Below are positions 39,201-49,219 of a stretch of DNA of 64,000 nucleotides, in pieces. The DNA lies in contig PYIU01000001.1 of assembly GCA_003415625.1 (NCBI GenBank), positions 3,410,746 through 3,474,745 on the forward strand, written 5' to 3'. A model generated the notes under the pieces. It had not been told where the DNA came from. It was given only the letters and a program-made list of their open reading frames with translations, and searched no databases. The position numbers and the translations under genes were made by a program. Position 1 is the first letter of the stretch. Every line of letters begins with the position of its first letter. The DNA comes from Aquanectria penicillioides. Lineage: Eukaryota > Ascomycota > Sordariomycetes > Hypocreales > Nectriaceae.

Positions 39201-40219
39201 GTCAGGTGGATCCTCCTTGTGAGAATAGAACAGATTCCCGTCCCGAGTCCGTGGTAGCGATGCCTGGAACTCCTCTGTTGATGCATTATCTTTCTTTCTC
39301 CATAGCCACTATTAGGACGATGGTAGATCTAAATACCGTTACAAAGCTTTGGCTCTGAGGTCGGGTTAAGTCATGGGTGTTTGTCCCCCCTCCCCTGTAG
39401 TATTCACAAGAGCAAACCATTCACCAAATTGATCCCAGAGTCATATCTTGCTAGTGCCATCAAGGCTCATATTTTCTTCTGCTGAGCTGGCTGTACCCAA
39501 AAGAGTGACACTTGCGCAATAAGCGCCCCAGCCGTGATGGGCCTCTCCCAGAGAGAAGGACGGATTGCCGTGCGCGTGGGTTCTAAGACAATTACGGCTG
39601 TTTCAAGTCCTCCATTACTTACTTACACCCAGTTGAACAATTTTAGAAAATCTGTCAGGAGCGAGGTCAGCACATCCCTTATCCAGCTGTTGAACAGATC
39701 TTAGTTCCTCACTCTAAACATATTGACCAACCCTAAGGTGTAGGTAGTGAGCATATGTTTGACATCTGGACGTTCGTCGAGTGACGTTTTTATTGCCTTC
39801 GAAAATCTTTGCAGTTGTCTCCATGAGCACCGTCCTCATTCATCTATTCCTGGAAAAAACTTAGTAACAAATGGCGTAGAATGATAGTGGCTAAATATTC
39901 ACATTAAAAACGTCTTTCCATCTCCCAAAATTTCTAAGCATTGTTTCTAGAACGAGTGGCACGTAGATGATTTCGTAATGGTGCCTTGAATGGCATCCCT
40001 GGTGTCCACTTCTCCAAGGTGCCGTTTTGCGATCCAACAGCACGGATATTGATCACTATCTGACGATACCCGCCTTGTGGTCATTCACCATCCTGGCATA
40101 TATAGGTACCTAGCCACATACAAGAACAATGATGATTATGATGACGTAGCAGCTGCTATTCCTGTGACCTTGACTGAGTGATAACAAACCCCAGGACCTA
40201 CTCACATTTTCTTTCATGA
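36294..40219. other. about 3.9-kb stretch without a recognised gene
   Basis: No open frame here matches a family I know. The longest (minus, 37335-37865, 176 codons) has a mixed, low-complexity composition and no homology cue. GC-rich patches at 37,400-37,700 and 38,900-39,000 alternate with AT-rich sequence. It separates the giant gene's promoter from the transposon island. Confidence 0.5.
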
Positions 40220-40427
40220 TGTTGGTTCCTTCACCTTGTGATGCAGGCGTCACGGAGGGCGTCAGGCCCGGTTTCATTGGAGTTAGAGATAGAGGCTTAT
40301 CTAAGAGGGTCATGAAACATGCACTTCTATAAGGAAGATGCCCTCAATCCCTCATCTAAGAGGAAGAAGATAGACAGAATTGAATACGATTAAACCCACT
40401 GCATGCAGTAACCCCAGCCTACCGACA
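40220..40427 (+). mobile_element. solo LTR of the element-2 Copia family
   Basis: About 208 bp beginning TGTTGGTTCC and ending CTACCGACA, matching the element-2 LTR in reverse orientation. It contains the shared palindrome ACTGCATGCAGT. The left flank CATGA recurs at 40426-40430 if one CA at the LTR end was lost (CACA to CA), which suggests a 5-bp target duplication blurred by a small deletion. Confidence 0.8.
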
Positions 40428-41711
40428 TGAATCTTAAAAATGAATACACCAAGTAAAGCAGCATTAAAAAAGTAATATGGCTGAGCAGATCGGTTAAAAT
40501 TACCAATGGCTTCAAGGAAACGAGTTATAATCTTTGTTTCAGGAAATGGGGATATCCGAATTCTACAGTACAGTTAGCTAGCTGCCATACTTTACTGAGC
40601 AGTTGGTCAGACTTGTCAATAAGTTGCCATAATGATGAATTGGAAGCCTCAAGCTGACAAGCTATCCTATCAATGCTTTGGAGCAATGTAGAATTCCGAT
40701 ATATATGATTAGGGATAGGGCCAAAAAAAGGCTCATCAAAAACAATGGCTTCATTAAGGACCTTTTGGACTAAGGTTAGAAGGCAATTTGTATCTAACCA
40801 ACCTCATTAGCACAGCGATTTATATAAATAATTATCAACTTACATATATCAAAGCCATAGATATCAATGCCTCCTTGGAGTAGATCATTAATAGATTGAG
40901 TGAACTTGTCTATTAGTTCTTCTAGGCTTTTCACAAAAAGCATAAGGCTGGCCTCTTTATTGATTCCAGAAGTTGCTATATCGATAGCATTTGTCTGATA
41001 TGTTGAATCTTGAGGTATTTGATCCTTCTCATACTTTTTTGAAAGAAGTGACTGTCATCGGTCAAGCTGTTTAACTTCACTGTATGATAGTTGCGGGGCG
41101 CTCTTTAGCTGAAGCCATTCAACGAGGCTGAGTATGTGAATACGCCCTAAGAAGACATCATGTGGTGAGTTCTTGTAGAATTCCATAGCAGCTCGTCTGC
41201 CCTCGACAATAATGTCCAGTTGGGCTCTAATGCTGTTGTTGACGGATATAGCGGCCGGGCGAAGGTGGTCGCCGCTACAGACATAGCGGCCGGCCACAAG
41301 CCGACCTCGGGGGCCTTGTGGGCCTAGGTCTTGAGGCCACGTATCCTCACAAGGGAATCCCTGCACTGTAAATAGGTGACTGCATTCTGCGACCACTATC
41401 TAGCTGTTCCTTACGAATCCCAATTGATCTGGACCGACCCGTTGCGCATGTCGCCCGCTGTGACCGTCCCTGCGCGTGCCTGTATATTGTTTACAGCTGT
41501 GAGGAAACTGGATCCTAGAGCGAAACTTTTTATTACCTGCCACCCAATACTCTTTGACAGTCTTCGCTGATCTAGACTCAAACAGCCACGCGTCAAGTTT
41601 CTGCTGCACACTTTTATACCTGAGGTATATGGTTGCAATGCTTTCAGAATCCATATTGGGTCTGAGGGAAAGTAAGGGCGGATAGTTGAGCGGTGTAGGG
41701 TAGGTCAGTTA
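40428..41711 (-). pseudogene. degraded minus-strand coding region of unknown family
   Basis: Minus-strand frames at 41055-41396 (113 codons, with EGRRAAMEFYKNSPHDVFLG) and 41400-41654 (84 codons) look protein-like. The translation continues past a stop to about 40,860 (EELIDKFTQSINDLLQGG) and perhaps to 40,560 (SLWQLIDKSDQLLSKVWQLA). Stops and possible introns interrupt it, and I cannot place it in a family. It abuts the left LTR of Copia element 1. Confidence 0.3.
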
Positions 41712-41984
41712 TCTTGGACCACATGATTTTGAGCGATGCAAACCGCAAACATCCTGCCTACTGAAACTGATAGGCAAGATCTAGCAAGCAGCAAACATTG
41801 GGTTGTTCATGGAAATGCTAAGCGAAGGATTGGCTGGTTCAAAAGATGTACAATAGCTCCCTATAGTCTACTGTTTTAGTTCTTGCTCTTTATTATAGAA
41901 TTGATCAGTTAGCTTGCATAGAGTAATTGAAGTCATTTTTCCCTGGTCGCTCACTTAATGCTCTATGCCTTGTAGCTTTCTATA
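41712..41984 (+). repeat. left LTR of element 1
   Basis: Aligns by eye along its length with 51434-51708. The first bases are TCTTGG instead of TGTTGG and the last TTTCTATA instead of TTTCTACA, so both terminal dinucleotides are mutated. Confidence 0.85.
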
Positions 41985-42000
41985 GGTTATGAGCCCGGCG
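41985..42000 (+). other. primer-binding site complementary to the initiator tRNA-Met anticodon arm
   Basis: The 16 bases directly after the left LTR begin GGTTATGAGCCC. This is the reverse complement of GGGCTCATAACC, the anticodon-arm sequence of eukaryotic initiator tRNA-Met. Drosophila copia is known to prime from an internal fragment of this tRNA rather than its 3' end; the same mode is inferred here. Confidence 0.7.
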
Positions 42001-42264
42001 TAACCATTACGCTGGATTACTTTTCTCTCTCTTTATTAAGATTTTATATCTTTCTTCAAAATATATACTGTATGCTCTTTTATGGCTGCCATGCCTAGGC
42101 TACAGCACAATCCGAGAAGTTGTGAATCCTCTGTAACGAGAACACCTTTTGATGTTGATTACGCTATTGTGCAACATCAGGAATCACCATGGCGCTCTAG
42201 ATCATGAACTAGAGAGTCCGAAACCATTGATATCCAGGCGCTATCTCCTGGACGTCCAGCACCA

Positions 42265-43433
42265 ATGCCATCACCCGAATTTTTCCCTGCCGAGTCCCAT
42301 AACTGAAAGGTGCGATATTCGGAAATGGCACCAACCGATGAACGGGAGGATCAACCTCTAGCTCGTCAACAATCAACTGCCCGGAGCCAATCCGGTAGCA
42401 TTGCCTCTTATGATGACCTTGGCCTAAACCAATTCTAAAGGATAAGAACACTATGGCCGTCTTTTCTTTAGGATATGGCTGATGATGATGAGGAGTTAGA
42501 GGAAGAAGTCGTTTGGATGTGAGCACTCTGCAAGTGCTATAAAATTACCTAAGAAAAGTTTTGCAAAATTGCTGATCTTGAAGGGTTTGTTCTAGATCTT
42601 CCTTCTGATTAATGTTTTAAACATAAAGAGCAATAGAATGTATGGTATTTGCAAGTCCGCTCTACCCTTTATAGTGCTGGCTGGCACTCTAAAATCCCAC
42701 TTTCGATAACCGGGAATGCTTGCCTGCTAGCTAATGTTATGAAGTCAGTTAAAGGAAACGCCCTATAAGCTATTGCAACCTCTTAAATAGGAACCGAAGC
42801 TATATGCACTCTTGAATGCTGCTTTATTGGCGCTATCGATCTGAAAGCTAAAGTCATTATAATGGAGCTTAAAGAAATGGAACTTATATTGCTTAAGTCT
42901 GCTGTCGATTATGTCAATAAATTCCAAACGCTTGTCGACTGATACCGCGCTGCTAGAGGCGAACTTCTAGCCTAATTGGAAAAGCGTATCTTTGTGCGAA
43001 GCGTCCGACCGATATTTGACGAATGGGCTAAGCAGCTTCAAACGCTCATATACCACAACTTGCTTAAAGTCAATATTAATTACATTATAGATCATCTCAT
43101 ACAAGCCGCTAGCTTTATGCTCGAAGACAATAAGTTAAAAGAGCGTAGAGCGAATTTCCGCAAGAATAAGGAAAAAACAGACAATGGCAACAGCAAATCA
43201 TCCAAAAAGGACAACACCAAGAAGAACGCAAAACCGAAAAAAAAGGGACATATGTACCTATTGTAATAAGGAAGGCCATACTGAGGATGTCTGCTTCAAG
43301 AAGAATGGCTTTCCTAAAGCTCTTGAGAATAAGGGTAAGGCTGCTGATAAAACGATAAAACCGTAAAATCAGTATGTTGCAGCACTGTCTCCTTCCTTAC
43401 CTCCTTCTTTATCCATACAACCCTTAGCATCCT
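42265..43433 (+). pseudogene. gag remnant of element 1
   Basis: Begins near MPSPEFFPAESHN, passes through stops, and continues with VNKFQTLVD, a stop, YRAARGELLA, a stop, then LEKRIFVRSVRPIFDEWAKQ. It ends with a CCHC zinc knuckle (CTYCNKEGHTEDVC) at about 43,249-43,290 after a frame change. The frame runs on through one more TAA at a Gln position into the boundary with element 2. Zinc-knuckle gag binds the retrotransposon RNA. Confidence 0.8.
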
Positions 43434-43644
43434 TGTCGGTAGGCGGGGGTTACTGCATGCAGTGGTTTTATTGTGTTCAATTCATCTCTATCTCTCCCTT
43501 CCTCTAGAGGACGGGCTGAAGGCATCTTCCTTATAGAAGAGCCTGTTTCACATCCCTCTGAGATAAGCCTGTATCTCTAACACCTATGAAACCGGACTCC
43601 GGCGCCCTCCGTAACGTCTTCATCACAATATCAAGGAACCAACA
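43434..43644 (-). repeat. LTR of element 2 (3' LTR in element orientation)
   Basis: 211 bp, TGTCGGTAGG to GGAACCAACA on the plus strand, with the palindrome ACTGCATGCAGT. Identical to 49009-49219. A purine-rich stretch (AAAAAGAAGG on the minus strand) just inside is a plausible polypurine tract. Confidence 0.92.
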
Positions 43645-43667
43645 CTGGCACCTTCTTTTTATCGTCA

Positions 43668-45347
43668 TCAACGCTGGACCCATCCTTCCAGCCGTATCCT
43701 TAGCCTATTGCTCACAATTAAGTTCTCTAGAGCTTTATTAGGCATCGGCTTTGTCATTGCATCCGCAGGGTTGTCGCCACCCCTAATCCATCTGATCTCA
43801 TCAATCTCCCGTCGTTCGTACGATTGACGAAGGCCCATCAAGTCGATCATCAACCTCTTCTCACTAGTTGACCCAAGCTTAACTAGACAGTCATAGAGTG
43901 AGTAGGAATCTGTGCAGATCACTAGTGGGATCGGTGGTAGTCCCGTTCTCTCTGTAATTGTGCGCAATGTGTATGCAATCACATATCCGAGATCGAACCC
44001 ATTGATAAGACCGTAAATCTCCGATGCTAAAACGCTCCTAGTAACTCTTTTGCACTTCGTCGATGACCAATGAATAATGTTGCCATGTATAGTGAATGCT
44101 TCGTCCCCTATGCATTCTTCGTTTGCTAGTACGATCACATATCCCACTTGGGAACTTAGATCCTTATTATTTGCAAATGCTCCGTCCGTGAAGACCATCA
44201 GCTTGGCATTCGCTAGGTCGATTGCTTCAAAGCGGAGACCTCTCTCCTTGTTGTTCATTTGCCAGGCAATCCTCTGGTTGATCTTGTGGATGTCATCCTC
44301 GGTCGGTTGTTGTGCCTGTGCTGCAATAGAGTAGTCGCATGCTGCCTCCGGTTGGCAAATAGAAGCGATATATGCTCCTCTCGCGCGTTGTTCCACGTAT
44401 TGTTGTGCTCTATCCCCTGTCTTCTCATCCACTGTTGCGAGCTTCTCTGCTTGCCCTTTTTGGATAATCATCATCCATTCTCTTTCTACCTGTATCCGGC
44501 ATCCGTTGAAGTCGCCGGTCGTTCCGTTCTCTAGGACTGTTCGAGGTTTTGCTTTAAAGCCGGCTTTCTGAAGCTCTTCCTCTTCCTTCGCTAGAAAGGC
44601 ATCTGTTCCTAGATCAAGGGTATTGTCGGTCTGTAGGCCAGTAATGCCAAAGTCTTCGCCGCTCTTTGTGATCATCAAGCAAGGGTCAAATGCTGATGTC
44701 TCCATCATCAATTTCTCCTTATGGTGGCCATGGTACGTTATGAACCAATGGACTCCTACCTCTGCAATGCTGTATAGTGGCTTCATAACCTTTAGAATCG
44801 TCCCCTTAGGGTACTTCTTTTTCAGTTCCTGGGGCAGGTGTGCTAGCATTAGTTGATTCAGTTGGGATTTTGACTGTGGGTACGCTTGTGTGATATTATG
44901 TAGCATTAGGCGCATTCCTTTCTTCCGGAAGGTTGGGGCGAGGGCCAGGATCAATTGTTGGCTGCATCGTTGGATTGTTGGTGACTGGGTGAGAATTTCC
45001 CTCTTTTCCTCATCGCTGTGTCCTTGTATAACAAGACGAGACTTTTTATAGGGTGTTGTTGTTGTCTTTCCTTTGATCTTGCGGACTATTTGTGATCTAA
45101 AGATGCGTATCCCACGATATTTGTCTTCATTATATAGGATTGGTTTTAGAACACCGGTCTCTAGCAGTGAGTTCAGTTCGGTGTTATCTGATTCTTCAAA
45201 TGGTTCACTAGGGCTGGTTATTTTTCCTTCTTGGCGTAGCCTGTATGCAAGTTCTCGATCGGCCGCTTCTTTACGTGTAGTGAAGACCTCTGTCCTCCCG
45301 TCAATTGGGTAGGCATCATCTGGGATAGGGTTCTTCCTTGGTCTTCC
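43668..45347 (-). pseudogene. element 2 reverse transcriptase and RNase H (catalytically altered)
   Basis: One open frame from the TGA at 45348 to the stop at 43668. RT landmarks are SRLVIQGHSDEE, NITQAYPQSKSQL and LQTDNTLDLG; RNase H landmarks are VFTDGAFANN, VLASEIYGL, CTDSYSLYD and GGDNPADAMTK. In the fungal Copia family I know, the RT motifs read DITQAY and QTDDT. Here Asn replaces the Asp at about 44895-44897 and 44622-44624, so the polymerase should be inactive. RNase H looks better preserved. Confidence 0.85.
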
Positions 45348-46514
45348 TCATCGTCGTGGTAATTCAACTGTAGTAGGCTGTAGGAGAGGGTTCTTCCTTG
45401 GCCTGCCTCTTTGTCTTGGTAGTTCCGGTAGGGCATCTTGAGGAGCTGGGTTTCTTGGAGGTCTGCCTCGTCGGCGGGGTCGTTCTAGTTCAGGATACTC
45501 AAATGGTGTTGGAATCTCCTCGTGTTCCTCCGCTAGCGTGTTCTCAGTCACCTCAGGGTGTCGATAATACGGTTGTACAGCTGTTGTTCGGAATACTGTT
45601 GGTCCATTCTCCATATCCACTGTTACCTCAGATTCAGTTACTCCAAGGACTTTATACGGTCCTTTCCATCCTCCGTTTTCTCGATAGACACGGACTTCAC
45701 TCCCTAACTCAAGGGACTGTGGCAAGACCTTAATTGTATTAGGTCCATTGCGTGTCTTCAGTGCCTTGTTAACCTTGCGTTTTGCAACAAGCTTGCGTAG
45801 CTCTGCTGTTGCTTTAAGGACTGCATTTGCATATTAGAGGGATGAAGAAGTTGGTGGCGAATCCATTGTAACTTGTGGGTAAGCACCAAACACCAGTAAG
45901 GTCGGCACTAATCCATTAGGGCCAGCTGTATTATTGACTGCCTTGAAGCTCATTTGGAGGATTGCGTCTGCAGATACCGTGTCTCGAAGTTCAGCCTTTA
46001 TGATCTCAAATGCACGTTGTATTGGTGCGTGATATCGTTTAACCTTGCCGATCGACCAATGTGCTTCAACTGGGACTTAATGGCAGGTGATGCCCATCAA
46101 CTTAGCTTCACTTCTGAATTCAGTAGCTGCGAAATTGGTACCCGCATCATGAGTGATAATATCTGGTGGACCAAGATAGGTATCAATCCAACACATCTTC
46201 AATGCCTCTTAAGTCTCTCTTGCTGATATATTCGCGAGGAACCGTCCTGCTTGAAAGGATGTTGCTGCATCAATGATATGGAGGACTGGCCGGGAATCCA
46301 GATACATTATATCGACGATTACTTCATAATTGAAGTCATAATTATCTTTTAGTGTGAACTTGAATCGTTTCGGCGCCTTGCTCTTCATTTGACAGTAGTG
46401 GCAGAACTTTCTTATTATCTTAATTGCTTCATATTCGACATCATGGCCTGCTCTTGTTAATAGCTTGTGTAGACGTGATACAGATGGATGACCAAAACGT
46501 GTATGGATACATCA
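45348..46514 (-). pseudogene. element 2 integrase with SH3-like tail and AT-hook-like repeats
   Basis: Translation reads CIHTRFGHPSVSRLHKLL, an HHCC zinc site ending CHYCQ, then VIVDIMYLDSRPVLHIID and DIITHDAGTNFAATEFRSEA, typical of a Copia integrase core. A strand-transfer-tail-like segment (GSEVRVYRENGGWKGPYKVL) follows, then three copies of RGRP(R/P)(K/R)NP. Stops occur at 46512, 46209, 46077, 45834 and 45348; four fit CAA-to-TAA or CGA-to-TGA changes in conserved positions. The integrase inserts the cDNA in an active element. Confidence 0.8.
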
Positions 46515-47279
46515 TAGTTCAGCTTCGCTAAGGAAAGCGGTTGCTGCCTCCTGCCCGGTCAAGAAGAACCATGGGTGTCCCCATTTTCGGATAACTGGGA
46601 TTCTCTTATCCCCACACACCAACTCATTGGTGATATTGTTCAGATAGATACCAAGGCGGTCCATATCCTTAAGGCAAAGGAGGAATGGTGTTGGTGTATC
46701 CATAACATGGAACGAGACTGTTCCGATCGGGGTCTGGACTACTGTTGTTCCCAGTGAACTGTGTGAGCTGCCGCTGCCAAAGCGTATCTTGGCTGCTCCT
46801 GCTTCCTCTGTGTTGAGCTTGATTGTTGGGTCTTCCCGTTGCAACGCTAGGAATTGATCCTTTCCAGCTGTTGATGCCATTGCGGCACCTGTATCTGGCA
46901 TGATGCCTTGGAACACTCTGCACGAATAGCGGTCGAGGAAAAATTGCTGGTTTTCGCCTTGCTTACCTTCTTCCTTACACAACTCTTCAAACCGATGCTG
47001 GAACGCCTTGTCTGAGAGGTAGGCTGCAGTCAGATAGTTGTCACTTTCGAACTCTTCGTCTGTTGAGCATTCACTGTCGTATGCATCGTCTTGTGGTGGC
47101 TCTCCCTCGTAGCTGGTTAAGAAAGCCGTGTACTTCTGTGTATCACGCTTCTCTCTTCGTGACCTTCGTTCCTTGAAGTATTGGTCTCTAGCTTGGCGTC
47201 TCTCGTCTTCTGAGTGTTTAGTGGAAAAACACCCTTCCTTGCCACACACATAACACTTCTTCTTCCAAGACGGGCTGCC
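46515..47279 (-). pseudogene. element 2 zinc knuckle and aspartic protease
   Basis: Follows a TAA at 47280-47282 that fits a former CAA. A CYVCGKEGCFSTKH zinc knuckle is followed by a charged linker and the retropepsin motif MPDTGAAMAST. Protease matures the polyprotein in intact elements. The frame is open to the integrase stop at 46512. Confidence 0.8.
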
Positions 47280-48706
47280 TTAGGCACGGCTATAGTTACG
47301 TTCTCGTCCATACTTTTCGTTGTGGTCGCGGCGGTAGAATTTGCGATCTAGGACGTACTGGTTTGATGTGCTTACAATCGATTGGTGTCGTGATGTCTCG
47401 ATTGAGGATCGGAGTTGCGAGCACAATTCCTCAAATTTCTTTGCAGGATTGAACAACGCAAATGCCAGCTCAGGAACATTACGGCATGCTCGGATCACAT
47501 TCGTGACCAGTTGGTCTTCGCCCATATAATTGGGGCCAAGTGCTCTCTGACAGAGTTGAAGCTTATCAAACAGAGACTGTAGGACTTCCATCATATCCTT
47601 TCCTTCACATGTCTTATCGTTCTTCATAACGTCGAACGTGAGGAGCTCCAGTCTGTATGGTAGCGTTGCCGATTGATCTCTGTGTCAAAGTGGCTCTTCA
47701 TCTGTTCGTACATTTCCGCAAAGGTTAGGTTGCGGCTGACATGGTGGATGAAGTAGTCGCTTGCTCGTTTATCGAGAATCGTCGAGAATAGCGCATGGAA
47801 TTGGGATGGTTTTATCTCAATTGTCAAGCATACGTCAAGGAAGTACCGGATCTTATCGTCTAAGATATCATATGCGTCTCCTGTGTAGTTCCTCTTCTTA
47901 TTCCACATCTTCGCAAAGTGGGCAGCCTTTGCCGAATCTAGCTTCTCGTTCGGAACCTTGATTGGAGGGATCGTTTGGTACAGTAAGGTGTCATCGGTGT
48001 TGTTCTGTACGCTTGTCGTTTCAGAAGGAGGGGTCGTTCGTTTTGTGAGGATATTTGTGCTTATGTCGCTTATCCCTTTGCCTTTCCCAAAGGGCATTTC
48101 TTGTGTCAATCTCTCGTCTTCCGACTCTAATTCTTCCTCTTCGCTGCTCTGTTCCCTTTCCTCGTTATTGTTAGGCGTGGGGTTCAGCGGTGTTGGGGTT
48201 GATGTCATTCGGGATGTTGTCTTCCGGATAGCAAGGATCTTTCGTTGTTGTCGGTATGCTGCTGTGTCTGGGTGTACCTTCGATTCGCATAGCGTGTCTT
48301 CATCCCATATAGGGAATTCCTCTGCCTTCAGCAGCTCTGCAAGGATTACATTGATCTTTGCATTCTTCTTCCCTGTATAGATTCCTTTATAGCGAAGCAT
48401 ATTCCTTAGGCTTCTTCGCACAAAGATCTCCAGTTGGGAGAAATCATTGGCGCTCCAATCCTGGAAATTCTCGGTAAAGCAGTCCAGTTGCTCTTCTTCC
48501 AGAAGAGTCCCTTCTGCCTTATAATCAAGGATGCATCCAAGGGCATACGTATCGTATTCCATCTTAGTGCTCTCTGCTTTCTTCTCAAATGGACGGTGAA
48601 GACTGGTCCAGTCGATTAGATCCATCTTTGTCCCTGCGATTCCAACTGATTCAAGGCATTCCATCCGTTCCTTGGTCGTCAGCTGGGTCTTATTGCTTCC
48701 GCTCAT
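47280..48706 (-). pseudogene. element 2 gag
   Basis: The first ATG in the frame is at 48704-48706 (MSGSNKTQLTTKER). The frame runs to 47624 and shifts near 47,630 to one that continues MKNDKTCEGKDMMEVLQSLF down to a TAA at 47280. The KTQLT/LxGxxNYxxW-like beginning and the following zinc knuckle are typical of Copia gag. One frame shift and one stop break it. Confidence 0.75.
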
Positions 48707-49008
48707 CTTCCGTATAGATACAACACTGCGTGTTGTATGTTTCTTGTCGTTCGGCACGTTCGGTAGTGTCGCGAGGTTCTGTCGGCGTATCGTATGGAAA
48801 CGTCGCGCGTCGTAGTGTGCGATAGGGCACGCCTCAGAGGGTCAATTAAGACTTCTTCGGCACGTATTTTGAGCAGGTAGTGTAGACGGCTTGTCAGTCG
48901 TCTTCTTGCCAGGTCATACGTTGTAGCACTCAGCTTCGTATCCGAAATACGTAAGGTGAGTCTCTTCTAACTTGCTGTTCTGTGTCACCCGGTGGTAACA
49001 CTGATCAG

Positions 49009-49219
49009 TGTCGGTAGGCGGGGGTTACTGCATGCAGTGGTTTTATTGTGTTCAATTCATCTCTATCTCTCCCTTCCTCTAGAGGACGGGCTGAAGGCAT
49101 CTTCCTTATAGAAGAGCCTGTTTCACATCCCTCTGAGATAAGCCTGTATCTCTAACACCTATGAAACCGGACTCCGGCGCCCTCCGTAACGTCTTCATCA
49201 CAATATCAAGGAACCAACA
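49009..49219 (-). repeat. LTR of element 2 (5' LTR in element orientation)
   Basis: 211 bp, identical by eye to 43434-43644. It would carry the promoter for the minus-strand element. The sequence just inside (49008 downwards) shows no primer-binding site I can assign. Confidence 0.92.

Larger units (their letters stand above)
43434..49219 (-). mobile_element. nested Ty1/Copia retrotransposon (element 2) with identical LTRs
   Basis: Flanked by 43434-43644 and 49009-49219, two 211-bp LTRs that I read as identical base for base. On the minus strand the order is gag, zinc knuckle and protease, integrase, AT-hook-like linker, RT and RNase H, the Copia order. Coding capacity is lost: TAA stops in gag and integrase, a TGA in the linker, a frame shift in gag, and Asp-to-Asn changes in both RT catalytic motifs. 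The 5-bp flanks (ATCCT and GTATG) do not match. Confidence 0.9.
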
